A stretch of 64,000 nucleotides of DNA. Origin: Balanoglossus misakiensis (taxonomy: Eukaryota > Hemichordata). The notes beneath the pieces are model-generated. The model was not told the origin of the DNA and searched no databases. It saw nothing but the letters and a program-made list of their open reading frames with translations. The stretch lies in the NCBI GenBank assembly GCA_040954595.2, contig CM082578.2, positions 7,378,001-7,442,000 on the forward strand, written 5' to 3'. This document shows, piece after piece, positions 24,470 through 38,200 of this stretch; position 1 is the first letter of the stretch; each line of letters opens with the position of its first letter. The translations under genes were made by a program, and so were the position numbers.

Positions 24470-27400
24470 CATACATGTTGAAATACTCCGATGCACTTTT
24501 GAATTTTTTGTTTATTAGTCAGATATCTCGCCCGAATGTGAGATATTCAACTTTTTGTAACCATTTTAACTTCATTTTCGAATTTAAGTCGACATTTTAT
24601 TATATGTCCATCATTTGCACGCATGAAAGCCTATTTCTTGACAAAAAAATCTAAATTTCGAATCTTGAAATCGTGTCATGCTATGACTTTGGTGGATCGT
24701 AGACTTTTGAAAACGTGCCATTCACTGTTTTCTAAAAAAACACGCTTGTTGATTCAGGTATACATTATCCTCCCGGACCCGCAAAGCATATACGTTACTC
24801 TGTTTATTATCTAAATCTAACTTATGGTCTTGATAAGTCAGTGTGTTCATTTAAAACTTCAGGCACCGTTGATTAGCTATGTTCGTGCTCAGGAATCGAG
24901 TCTTTAGAACTATAGAACTGAGTACTGTAGAAGTGTAGTCACGACCCAGGTTAGTGCTTGCTCTAGATCTTCGAAAGGGGTTCACGGATCTTATAAGAAC
25001 AGTTTAACATGTAAAGATTGAAACAATAGATGCGTTTTGTGTGATATTAGTTTAATTATTAGTACCAAGATCTGCAATCTCTCCATGACGTCACAACTCA
25101 AGATCAGTAATCTTTAATTGCCAAAGAAGACGACAGTGTCAATTCAGGGAACTAATTTGTGGTGTTAAGATAGAATGTTCAGATTTTCTGTTGGTACAAT
25201 GTATATTGCTTTTGTAAATGTCACTGGAGACGCCCTACATTCACTTTAGGCCATTTACCCTCATTTCTCAATTGTGGTACATCAGATTGACATTGGGAAT
25301 AGTCGTCATACCAAAACACGTCTTGTTCCCTTTTATGAGAAATCACGACAACATCATGTATTTTTCCGAGAACCCGCGATACAATATACATTTTCCCAAG
25401 ATTTTGATCTCGCATTATTATTGTGTTGCTACTTTCAGAAGATGAGTAAATAATTGTATGTCCCCGGGCCAAGATAGCCTTATCATTCACGTATAACTGG
25501 CTGCAGATTGTTTAGCGTCTAGCTAGAACACGCCGCACTGTAGGTGACAGGAGATTGTTTATGGTATGGGTGTCGGCGTTGACGTCATACTGAACTTCAT
25601 TATGACAAATGTATGAACGCGAGATGAAGTTGGCGGTTTACCAATAGTGTCGCCTGCAGCGGAACTCGAGGCAAGCGCGCAGTGCATTGTGAAAACCGAA
25701 AACCTAGAACTTGCGCTGTACCACCACAATAACGGGGCACAGCACGTGAAACATCTCGCAATTCAGCTGTGTTTAATCTCTACGAAAATAGATCAGGCAA
25801 TGACGCGTGGCAAATATGTGTACAGCAATACCAAGATGACACTTATTATTGTTCCCATAACTTTTTGAATACCACGTTTATATTTGTGGAATAATAATCA
25901 CTCGGTAGCATGTGAACTATTCAGGAATGTAGCACGATTAATAAGCACACATGTAATTGGGCCTTAAAGTACATGTATGACACATTTATTCAGTGAGTGG
26001 AGTCTGAAAATGGAATGTTTTGTTGCCTATGTATTTATGTGTAACTTATTCTTAGACTAGTAGTTTAAAATATGATTTCTTCTCGAAGGAGATAGCATTT
26101 AAATATTAAGAGATATTTTGCTAGTCATTAAAGATTTTGCAGTATAATTTGAATCTTGTTGTGCCTGGGCCTTTATTAGCCAAAAAGGAGGATTGTTTTT
26201 AATGGATTTGACAGAATAATTTACATGTTCAGTGGTTTCTGATCACTTTTATGATAAAAAATCAACATATCTTTTCTTGATACATGTATGCTCTTGATAA
26301 AAGAGCATACAAAGATTTTGATATACACACAATTGGTCAACGCCATGCACCATTGTATGCAAATCATTTGGGTAATGTGCTTGGCATGGATGTCACACAC
26401 GTGTAAATTTTGCATGTATATGTCGATATTCCAGACGGCTTAAGCAAATGATGCAATATTCAGAATATCACTGCATATGATATGTGCGCTTTCTATTTAT
26501 CAAAGATTTATTAGTACCTGGTTTTTCGCCACTAATACCTCTTAAGACTAGGCTTTCTCATCCGTCGCTCAAGGGCGCTCCCTGCCCCCCCCCCCCTCGA
26601 CATCAAGCAACGGATTTCCCAGCCAAATGACAGTCTTTGCGCAGTTTTGACAATCATTAAACCAGCATGGAGTATATTTAACTTTGCGACCGCAAGATTC
26701 TTCAAGTCGCTCTGCGTGAAACTTTTATAATACATAGTGCATTTTGTGAAATGGGAGTAAACAATTAAAGAAAGTCGATATGATGGCTGGCCAGCCAAAC
26801 TGGTTGCAAGGACGATAATCTGAAGCGGCTCACAGCTATCCATTTTGCCGTCCTCCCAGAAGTCATGGAACGCTCATCAAACAGACCGCTCACTCTGGCT
26901 GATGGCGCTAATCTCCGGTAATGCGTGAAAAGCTCACCATGGACCGTTTAAGTCGCCGTGTTCCCCTTTCAGATCGGTTTTATCACTTTCAAAAATTGTG
27001 TATGCTTATACAATGTACCTTGTGATCCGCAGTTTCTGAGAAATATATACTCTGTAAATAATTTAACAGTGCATCTTTGCCATTCCAACGGGATGTTGTC
27101 CTTTTTTTATTAAGAATATCAAAAATGCACAGATGAGTAAAGATTTTTATGCACAAAAGTTGCAGTTTCATCGGTCGACCCTTTCCTTTTTCGATGGGGC
27201 AAATAATGCATGTACAATTAAGGTATTTTCACACTAAGTCATTGAACGTGTTGGCTTCTATAAAAAAAATCCTGTACAACTGAGTGACGTACAAAGGTCA
27301 CATTGTTTCACCGTCGTTTGAAGAAATGGAGATCGGATTTTTTGTACATTGGAAAATGTATATTCCTGCAGAGTGATTCACAGGTACTACCGTAGTTGTA

Positions 27401-29180
27401 CATGTAGTCTCTATGTGTTCTCATCATAGTGACCGTTTGGTGGCGCACTCCCCCCCCCGCATAGACACCCTGATAGGCTGGATCTCAACGTTACAAGGTA
27501 TATACGTGGCTAAATTTGCGTAGGGTGACCGTATACCTTTAAGTACATGTAAACTGCCCTTGCTTGTTTGCAGTACCACAGTGCAGTCAACAGCAACATA
27601 TGCATATGTAGTACCATATACCTTCAGGTATTCGAACTGTAATACATCTTTGGAGCTCGGTGTATAGGAGATGAGGATAATGAAAGTTAAACAAAAAATC
27701 GACAATCGCGCTGTAATGTCATGAACTGCGCATGTTCTTCAAGATGAGAGACGCGTTCATTGAAAACACAAGTGTGAATGTATTTGTAGGTGGGTGGCGC
27801 TGTTTAAACGTGCAGAAATTCTGCATCTGTGCACATAGTAATTAACAGTTGAGGTTACAGCAACGGCAAACATCGATGCACCCAATAAATACAAAATGTA
27901 CATTTCGAAGCCACACCACACGTTTTTGGTGTTTGATCGGAATTGGTTAATTTGGGAACAAAATGCAGTGCGAGTGTTCACTAGCGACAAAGCACGGGTC
28001 AGCAACGACCTTCAATCTTAAAAAAGGGAATTTTAAGGGAGGGGGGGGGGGTGAAAGAAAAAACTCTGAACTTTCCCGAAGTGAAACATGATAAACATTG
28101 TTTATTTTGGTTTTGATAATATAATTATCTATAAGAAGTTAGTTCGCGTGTATGAGTACCATCAATTATCAATTACAGTTCATTACAGCGATTGTTATCA
28201 AATGCCAATCACGTAACGCAATTATCTCCCGCTCCTGCTCCATACTATAATATTTACATGCACTCGCTGTCAGTTTCAACCTAGATAAAACAGGATTCAA
28301 GGCCGAACTCTCGCGTGCAATCACGTCAATTTAAATTTGATCTGATCGTAGGATTGAGGTCCCAGTGGCCAAGCTTTGCCGTGATAATTGTATTAGAAGA
28401 ACAAAAACGCACTACCATTTGGGTAACGAAATAAATTACTCTTTACTCTGTGGTTAGTGCGAACGACAGAAATATGACATCACGTGACTATCTTGTAAAG
28501 ATCAGTCAAGGGCCATATTCTGAGCCGTCTTACACAACGAACGATTTGAGTAGGCCTGTGTTGCTGTGTATTTCGCAAGAAAAAAGGTCACTTTTGACCA
28601 GTGGGGCTGACGTCAATATCATGCAGTATCTTAATTGATAAGCTTAAGGTATTGTGATCACGTTGGATAGATGACAAGACCGTCGTCGTTTGCGACATCG
28701 ACCGGGACATCGTCTCTTGTGTATAAATCTGAGGTGAGTACATTTCTTCGCTGTTACTATTCTCGTAACGGCATCGAGAAAATGGCTGATGAACCTGCGC
28801 AAGCATGTACTTGTAAGGGTATAGCGTTCTCCCCTGTGCAGAATTGTGCATTTTATCACTTTTCTTGCGTTCGCATCCACTGTACATGACCGAGAAATAA
28901 AAAGGCAACGTGCATGGCGGCCTGCAGTTAATGGCGCCTATTGACTCAACCACTGCAAATTCGCTGCTGAATATCGACGTTCTGCTGTGAATATTAAATC
29001 GAGGAAAGTGGGACGCGTGGGGCTCAGTTCCTGATGCCGTGTAGGCCTACGTAAAGGCTGATTATCGTGGCGGGAAACAGCACAGCGCATAATTCTTCAG
29101 TTATAAGACGCAACATCATAAAGAGATCGCAGTTAGAAAAACAATTATATCGCGATAAAAGGAAACTATATTGATGGAAG
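24470..29180. other. Intergenic, no gene recognised
   Basis: Short open frames only. There are runs of C near 26,586-26,597 and 27,449, and of G near 28,040-28,050. The word gtataccttta near 27,530 resembles the ends of small interspersed repeats common in marine deuterostomes, but no second end was identified. Confidence 0.5.
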
Positions 29181-29260
29181 CTATATATTTATTCACAGAC
29201 ATAACAGGGGAACACACGTGTATGCAGCTGCATGTCGGATGAAAAGGCGCTGTTCATACC
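29175..29260 (+). promoter_or_regulatory. Candidate promoter or 5' UTR of the EGF gene
   Basis: A TATA-like run (ctatatattta, about 29,181) lies 75-80 bp before the ATG. The first exon begins directly with the signal peptide, and no acceptor is obvious between the two. Start of transcription is not proven. Confidence 0.3.
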
Positions 29261-31536
29261 ATGACGTACCGAGTGAGAACTTTAATCTGCACGTTCACTG
29301 TTGCTGTTGTATTAAGTACAAGCCAAGCAGGTGAGGCAAGACACATGCCTTTCTCTCTGTCTCCCTTTCTCTCCTTCGCTGCCTCTGTCTGCCTCTGACT
29401 ACATGTATCTCTCTTCTCGTGGTCTGCTTGCTCTACATTTTAAACACGTCGCGTGAATACCGCGAGAGGTCATATCAAATTATCATTTTACGTATCCAGA
29501 TTTCGGCCCCCAGTTGGCCTATTTCCCCACCTTTTCCACAAATTGAATGGCCACCTGCGTTGGCGTTCTGTAATTTCCTTGTTGTACGAACACCACTGAG
29601 GTAATTTTCCATCCGAGATCACTACGCCATCAGCCGTCTGCTGCACAAAGCAAGTGCGTCATAGCGTGAACCGCATCCCTGTCACATGCACGGCCCCTGT
29701 TATTACAATCATGCATTCACTTTCTCGGCTATTTCAAACCATCGAAAATCATAGCCCACATATGCGTGTACAACGACAAACCATGTGACGTATTGTTTTT
29801 GAAAGAGAATAGTAGGTCGTCGCAGTGTCAAAATCATGCATATCATTACTTCGATAGATTTGAAAGAAGAATACTGATGATGTATTGTGGTTCAGCGAGA
29901 CTGGATAGGTTCACCTGACGTTTTGCGCAATTACAGTAAACGTACTCACTGCAGAGCAAAGAAGCTCTCGTTATACAATATTTACCACCCTTTCTATAAC
30001 AGAGGCTGCAATGGCCGACCTGTCTGCGTATGTACATGTACAGTATGGATGATTAATCACCATAGCCCTGTCCTACATTCACCTCAACAATATATATATA
30101 TAGCCCTGCACGTTGCAATCGTTCGATTGATACGTGTGTTTCCTCCGACGCACTGACGACATTATACAAGGTATTTTACCTATACGGACAAGCCGGGGTG
30201 ATATTAATAGAACCACCAATTATAATCTATCCGTCCATGACACGACAACACTCCCAACCACTAGTCGCTATCACCCCCACCCACCCACACGTTCACATAA
30301 AAATCAAGTACTTATATATATGTATTTTATAAAACCAATACTTATGCGAGTGGAAAACTGTGAACCTACTTAAAATCTCATCGTTCAAACGTTAAAGCGG
30401 TTTCGTCAAACAGTTACTATGGTTACCACCACCCCTCGCTGAAGTTACGTGGTAATTTCTCGATACATTCTTATTCAAATAAGATTAGCTCGTGGTGAAT
30501 ATTGCTTTTTGCAGGGACCCACAAATCACTCGCCGTCACGATGGTTTTATGCAGTGAGAGTTATCCTCAAATTTGGGAACACAATATTTGAATTTCGAAT
30601 CGAAATATAAACCACTGTCTCTTACGGCAGTTAATTGGAAGGTGTTAATTCATCCGACAAAACCGTAGCGGTATCGTCGTGTTTTATTCCCGATATTTAC
30701 TTTCACAGCAATCGTGTGCGAAGGTTGGTGTTACCCGTCAGGAGTGTGTCAGTCGACGGGAACGCAGTGCGGTTGCAACCAGTCGTACGTGGTGTCGAAC
30801 TGTAGACACCGCCTGACGCCAGACACTGGAGGTAGGTGTGTAGTGAGATCTCGCCCCTCCCTTGCAATACAGCGCAAGATTTTATTCTCAGACCATGTTC
30901 GATGAAGTAAAGGGTTGTGCTCGCACGCACGCACGCAGGATCTGATTTGAAAAATTGGTGCGCGCGGACTATACCTACATGTACGACCTATAAGCTATTT
31001 CTAGGATTTGAAATTTGTGATATTGGATTTTCCACGCATCATTAACAACAATGCGCTGTATATAAACTAAGCAATAGTATGCTATTTTACGAAGAGCATA
31101 ATGGTATGGTGGTCGATAACGATACAGTAAGCGAATTATAGTACGGTGAAACGATTAGACATGGTGTGAGGGAGAAACAGAAATGCGCAATTCGGTAGCG
31201 TGAGTTGGTGATCGTAAAAGTGAATTAGCCTACACTATAAAATAATTGATACACCACCAAATATATGTGACCGTCGATATAGAGCTAATCGTCTGACCTC
31301 ACGGCGTATGAGTTATGGAACCGAGACAATGTGTATGCGTCAGATATCATGTCAATACCGTAGCATACTAATTTAGTGTCAACGATTCCAGCTGCTTGCA
31401 GTGGCAAATGCAACAATGGCGGCACGTGCATCGTGCACAATGGCCTACCGATCTGCGTGTGTGCAGGGGAATTTTATGGATCACTCTGCCAATATGTGCG
31501 ACAAGGTAAGCAGTGCTTCTTTTCTGATTAATCCCA

Positions 31537-31572
<36 letters not shown>

Positions 31573-34316
31573 AACTGTCTGTCTGTCTGCCTGCCTGCCT
31601 GTATATATTACACTGTTACGTACCTAGTGACCGCTGTTCACCATAAAAGCCTCATTTTATCCCACTAATGTTGTTTTCCGCAAGTTAAGAGTAATACACG
31701 ATCATTTCGGATTTTATGACGGCTACTGGCCCCAGGGCGATCCGGCGTGTGGTTTAATTTGAACATTATTGTCGAAATCAATAATTGCGGATTGACACAG
31801 CGTTCTGCATGACACAGATTAGAACGGTTTGCTGTCAACAACAAAAATCGAGATTTTAAGACATCCTTTTTCACACAGACCGTTGTCTGAAAGGATGTCA
31901 GAACGGTGGAACGTGTCAGACACTGAAGACAGACACCATGAATCAGACTAAGGGTGTGTGTCTATGTTCTTCTCATTTCTATGGCGATCTGTGCCAATTC
32001 AACGCAACTGGTAAGTTTAAAGGGACAAAGTCTCTCTCTCTCAGTGTACCCTTGCCATTAATTATGTTTGATACAAGACACCGTTTATGTTATTCTGGGT
32101 TACTAAATTTTACCAAGCAGCTTGTCAAAATTTATCCAGAAAGTGTACTTTCTGTAAGTATTCAATTGTTTCCTCCTTTGCTGAAAGATTGCCCAGAGCC
32201 CTGTCTGAACGGAGGAGTCTGTCAAAATGGAAACTGTCTGTGCACGAAGTATTTCACAGGATCAAGGTGTCATCTGAAGACAGGTGAGAATGTCTTACAT
32301 GTCGTCAGAAAATGTCAGCACCTTTGTGTGTTTCCAACTGCTTGAAGTTGCCAGTCATGTTCTCAATAGAGAAAGTATCATACAGCAAGGCACTGCGCAT
32401 GATCAGCAATACTTGAATAAATCAAATATTGGAAGTGATCCTTTGGACATGGTAATGATTGCTTTGCACGTGTCAACTTTATTATCCTTACTATCCAGTG
32501 ACGTTTACTTCTCTGATTATTTCTCAACCTCCCATAGGACACTGCGAATCGGAAGCTGCTTTCTTTGACCGGAGACAGAAACACGGCAAGCGTAAGTGTC
32601 CCAATATCAAGATTGTGAAGTATAGTGGGCAATCACAGATCAGTATGTGTGTCTGTGTGTGTGTTTGTACCATTAATCTCGGGCCGTAGGGGTTATCATG
32701 TCATGATTGTTGTCATGACGATCCGGTAAAGTGATAGTCCAACTCCTGCCACACCGTGTAGTGGAAGCAGTGTAACGTAAAAGGGCGCTGCAGCAACCCC
32801 CCCCCCCCCCAACGACATTCATCGCGGGGTAGCCTATTTTAGATTACTGACAGCGTTTAATCTAAATGGCAGTTCGCCTTCTCTCTCGAGAGAGCCCATT
32901 GACATTTATGGAACGTGGGCTCCATGGAGACGAGCGAGCACTACAATTCCCAGAAGAGTAGCCTGGATTTCGCAGAAGAGCATATTTTCTTTAGATGTGT
33001 GGAGCAAATTATTGATTTTTTATGGAAGGAAGCATATGACGCTGTGTGATGCTGAAGTAAAAACTAGATTTACTGAATTTATGGCGTTTATTTTACACTC
33101 TCAATGCCCACACTATCATCATAGCACCCAAACTGAAACATCAAATTCACGAATTAACATAGTTTAGAAAATGAATCTGAACCTTCTTCCGATGTCTAAA
33201 TGATTTTTCCTCAGAAATTTGATACCTGATTGCAAGTATCTGGCTGCTGTAATCGACGTTAATCTCTCATGGCGTAAATCGAACTATACTCCAACCAATC
33301 TCTGATAATTTGCTATTCTTGTCAGATTTTTATAGCTACGACCTACATTGTCACATATCCATGTAAGGTTACATGTACATGGTGAACCACTATATTATTT
33401 TTGTGAGGACCTCGAGCGTAATGCCAACACCGTAAAAACGTCGGACTGTTTAATATACTCTTTTATGTGTGCGTATTCCTGCAGAATTGTCGCCGGGAAA
33501 CATTGCAACAATCGTGGTGATTGCGTTCTCGACCTTGTGCCTGGCTTTCGGAGTAAGATTCTACAAGAAATGGAGAATAAAGCGATACATGCGAAGACGC
33601 CTCCAAGCGAACCGAAATGACGTCCCCAACAACAGGGCATGTAAGTTTATAAATCCAGTGATCCAATTTTCTAAAGTCTAGGTGAACTGTAATTGGACAG
33701 CGCGGAATATATTTGGCTTAAACTGTGCTCGAAGATTTCAATTTATCCCGTGCGCATGCATGCAGTCGCATTGACAGACTAAAGTCATTATGACAGACTA
33801 TCAAAAACGTCGCCGTCTTTTCCTCAAAAAGGGATATTCTACGTAACACTGTGTCTTTGTTTAGTGCTAATAGTAAGCACAGAACCATAGACCTCTGGGG
33901 TCTTTGACAGAACCATGTACATGTATCCTATTGTTTTCTCTCTCCAAAACTCAAAACGAATTTCATTTCTCTATGCAGGGTTAGAAAGAAACTCCTCGCA
34001 TCCTGGTGTTAACTTCGTGCAGATACCAGACCTCCACTTATCGTCGGTCCATCCGCCCTCAGCGGTTACCATGACTCCGTCGACTTCAAACTCCAGCACG
34101 ACCGGCGCCCAACCCTTTTCCCCGAGCAGCGATGACGTGGCAGGCATGAGTGGTGTCGATGTTGTGAATCGCGATCGGGGCGCGGACGAGGACGTCGCTA
34201 TGGCAACTGGGGAATCCGAAATGCCGCCACCCTACGAGTCGGTGGTCAACCCCGAGAACTCAAAATCGAGCGTCAGGTACCAGGAACTCAGTTGTCGCTA
34301 CCTAGACCAATCATAA
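29261..34316 (+). CDS. Type I membrane protein with four EGF-like domains (8 exons)
   Basis: Predicted protein of 360 aa. Coding exons: 29261-29330, 30709-30831, 31392-31505, 31879-32010, 32188-32283, 32538-32591, 33485-33640 and 33979-34316; every intron is phase 1. A signal peptide (about 1-23) is followed by four EGF-like domains, each with six cysteines in the usual spacing (27-55, 67-97, 105-141, 148-174), each on its own exon. EGF2, 3 and 4 contain NGG. None has the DxNE-type calcium signature. Sequons occur at Asn124 and Asn144. After a short stalk come one membrane segment (about 203-222) and a basic stop-transfer run (KKWRIKRYMRRR). The tail of about 135 residues is Ser/Thr/Pro rich and holds PPPY at 331-334, a site of the kind bound by WW domains such as those of Nedd4-family ligases. 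Not recognised as a named gene. Likely a small cell-surface receptor or ligand; the function is unknown. Confidence 0.87.
31539..31602. repeat. (GTCT)n array with GCCT end
   Basis: Imperfect GTCT/GTTT/GCCT repeats starting about 33 bp after the donor of the exon coding EGF2. Confidence 0.92.
33534..33602 (+). other. Transmembrane segment of the EGF protein
   Basis: Within exon 7, residues from about 203 onward are a hydrophobic run (IATIVVIAFSTLCLAFGV) followed by a strongly basic stretch. That sets a type I topology with the EGF domains outside. This is the only such segment after the signal peptide. Confidence 0.85.
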
Positions 34317-35265
34317 CACACGTTTTGCATAGTTTGTGTGGATGGACCATGTTTTAATTTTGAAACATTTGCACATCATAAAATCCACTGTTGATGTATA
34401 GGCTTCGCTGATAATATAACGACCAAGCGTCATTAATTTCCTTTTCTCTGTTTTCTGTGAAGGATGGGTCAGTATGATTTTATAAAAGTGACCATTTGTG
34501 GTTGGCCCTGGACGGATTACTTATTACGATGTAATCGTCATTGTACTTATTGCATTTCATAAATTGATAAAGGCGTGGTCTTGCTATATATTACAACTTG
34601 GTTCGTCTATTGCTGATACACTTACATTTCGGCGTCCCCAAGTTAAGGCTGTCTTTTATTATACTTTTTGTGTTTTTCCTTTTTAATAGAGTAAAAACAA
34701 TCTTGTCGAGAACGTATTCCTTCTATTAATTGTCATTAATTTATTCACACACATTACAATAGGAAATTCCAATCTTCTATCACTTTAATGCTGGCTACGT
34801 TGACGGAGAAAATGCTTCACACACACCGACTTTTTACGGATTTGAACAAGACTAGTATAGATAGACCACAATAAGTTCATATTTGGATCTGTTAAATCAA
34901 AGCAGCGTGACAACACAATATTGAAGACGTTGGGTATCTTCAATTTCTGACACTGCCGTATGACTGAATTTCAGGATACAAAATGTGCAGGCCTTTTGTA
35001 GCTGTTCGTTCCTGTCCTCACAATTCAACATTTCACAAGTCAACCATTCAGACGGAATAGACAGACATTTCCTGTCATGGCATTTAGACTATTGCGACTA
35101 TATGAAGTTGATTCATGTGTGATGCATAATTTATGAGATTGCCGTTCACCGCATTTCACATGCGTATTTCTTAGTACTTGATAACTCCCGCTTGAAGAAA
35201 GAGACTTGATATGACAATGTGCAAATGACTATATATAGCGTATGTTCAGTTACTATAATGTAAGG

Positions 35266-35271
35266 AATAAA
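35266..35271 (+). terminator. Poly(A) signal of the EGF gene
   Basis: AATAAA, followed within 10-20 bases by a T-rich stretch. It lies 950 bp after the stop codon and would give a long, AT-rich 3' UTR. Confidence 0.6.
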
Positions 35272-35289
35272 ACGTTCTTGTTTTCCGAA

Positions 35290-38200
35290 TTCGGTATTTC
35301 TGTTATTATTATTGGTGTGTTTTGGCCTTTATTTTCATTAGAAAGTGATTAGCATGTGGCGTCTAAAATATTCAACATGCACTGACAAAAATAATATTGA
35401 CTTCATAATTTACAGATGACAGACGTTAACAGCAATAACCAGATATCAGAGTTTAAAATTATGCAATCATCGCGAATCTGGATGATGTAATGCTCATCAA
35501 ATTCGTCTCACGGCTCCAGTCCCAAGTTTTCACGATTTCACTCGCGGGGTGGCGATATCCGCCCTCAAGCGACAACGCTTACACGAACAAGGGTATCGAC
35601 AGAGCAAGTGCTTGGCGGCGCTGTCGTTTACTGCGTGACACTTGGAGGCTCGCTCTATGCGGCCAAGGGTTCCACTAGGGTGCCCATGCGGTCCACCCGG
35701 AGCATCAATTTGTTCTTGCTCATTTAACAGTCGCGCAGCGGAAAATCGAGCTTCTGTGACTCCTGGCACTCCAATATCCGGTACGCAAATGATTGATGAT
35801 ATAGTTTCGCCACATGTATCTCCCCGGCTTCACACGTAAAAAGTGTCAAGTGAACAATGCGGTCACTTTCTCTGCTGTCCGCTGTCTGCTTATGTATAGT
35901 TTTGTAAGACAATGATACATTGTGATGGCTCCGAACTATTGTCTAAACATCATGTTCAAGGACAGCAAGAATTGAGAACGGCAGGTGACGATGTTTTATT
36001 TCGCATCAATCTTGCGCGCCTCCACGTATGACACGTCACCCCCGCTGGCCGACTCGGATAACGCCATGTGGAAACGACCCCAACGCTGCATTGGTTTGAC
36101 AAACCACGGGTGTTGTTCTCGTCTGCGATAAATAATATCGAAAACTGCTGAGAGAATGTCGGTTACACGCACTGTACATTAATTCTCACTGACAAAAAAC
36201 ACCCCAAACGTATCACTGTTTATTGAAATCAGAAGAGTCGTTTCGGCTGACAATACTGATAATAATGCCGGGTAAACCACATAGCCAATTTAAAAGAGTC
36301 CCGGGTTGGGGCGCCGCAAGTACATCCCCAGATCCACTCTTTCGTCACAATGCAGCGACTAATCTTCTTTCTACCACAAACGGATTTTTTTACAAAGAAA
36401 GTTTTGTGCAAACTCAGTATCAACAGTGGTGTAGTTACACCCGATGACAGTGAACTTGAAGCCTTCGGGTTATTGTTAAAATAACTCCATCCCCGGCCCC
36501 TTTAAAGTTGGTACCTTTGTGTGTACACGAAGGCGACGTTCGGAGTTGGAAAGGATGTCGAGGTCACTGGCTCTGACGCACAGCGGAAAAAAAGATACTT
36601 GCAGCACAAAAGTTTTCTCTTTCAGAAATTCACGGTGCTCATCGCACTTTTGTCATGACACTCGCTAAAATGCCACGAGTTGCCCATAACTATATCATCC
36701 AATCACCGCTGTATTGATGATAACCCAATTTCTATCAATCCCTGAAAGGCGTATGCACTTTTTTATGACAAGCAGCTCAGTTCGCCTTTATCTTGCAAAC
36801 ACACGAAATTGCTGACGTCGGATATTTCAAAAGGAGGACCGAGTAATTGAAATCATATAAAATAACAACAGAAGAAGGGAGGGGGGAGTTGAGATTTTGG
36901 CTGCGTGTACTTTCGTTGTCACGCGGGTCGGTGACTCCACCCAATGTACTAGCATTTACGTCAGGACATAAAAAAGATGATTGGGTAGTTCTCATTGTCG
37001 CTTTCTTTCATCGGCGAAATCATGGCGGTGAAAAATTAGTCAATAATGTAAACATCGTGCACTTGCTACTACTAATCAAAAATCATGTACACATTTTTAC
37101 GGGAACGTCTCCGTCCCTTCTGAACCAATCAGGCAATCAGCAGATCACTTATAGTTCAGCAACTGATTAGTTCGGGCAAAAAACGCAAACAAGTGCGAAT
37201 CTGTGTTTTTAAATAGAGGGAAAGATCATCCAGTTTGACAAATGTACGCCAGATAAATTAAAACCCAAGAACGGACTGGCTTTCGCAGATGTCTGCTTTG
37301 GCAACTTTGACCGATCGCCGAAACGTTAATCATTCCATTCACTGTACCTCCCTGGTTTTCGAAAAAATCGCCTGATTGAAGTTTGCAAGTCTCCAAAGAC
37401 ATTTGTTTTAGTGTAGCTGATTACAGAAATCGGTGTTTACGAAGTCTGGGATAGTTGTAGAATAGGATTTCTTTTTTTCAATTTTGTGGCGATGCAATTC
37501 ATAATCCGCCGAGTACGGATAGCAGCCCATTGCCAGCATTTATGAACGCTATATAATAAACCAGACCATTTCACAAACATAACGGCACAAGCCCTCACTC
37601 TATTGTCACACCCGGCACGTATAGGCGAAGCCAATTAAACACACATCAATGAGCGGGCCTGAAGGGTTTTGTGCGCCGAGCATAAAAGTAAAACAGCGAG
37701 AACAATAGCCGTGTGCGTTGTTGGCGAGGGAGACAGCGATGTTGTCTTCCGTCAGCCTGGAAACTATAGAAATTCTATTCTGTTCTTATATCTCTCGCGA
37801 GACAATAGGCGTGCCATCGTGACACAGAAAGGTGTCATCGGGTTCCATCAACACACACACAACTAGCAAGTTGAAAAGATACTTCAGTTTGTCCGCCGTT
37901 GTAGTTCTATACTGATTCCAAAGTGTTTCCCTTACCAGAGAAGTTGACGGCAAAGTAACAGCGAACACTTTTCCTCGGCCGGTCAGTCAAGAGTCTCTGA
38001 ACAATAACAAGGTAAGGTAGTTTGTAAAAGTTTTTTTAAAGAGATTTTCTCCGTGATTCAAGTAGCTTTCTGCACAGTTTCAAAGTTAGTATTTTCGACA
38101 TTGGGGCGATCGTAGTGTGCGATCGCCCCTCCCTATCCCCTTAACTGTCAGCGACACTTTGATAAAACATGGACAACAACGACCAATGGCTCTTGGAGGT

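Noticed and set aside
35642-35839. Small GC-rich frames on both strands near 35,500-35,900
   Set aside because: Short, no homology recognised, and located after the poly(A) signal of the EGF gene without any splice-linked partner.
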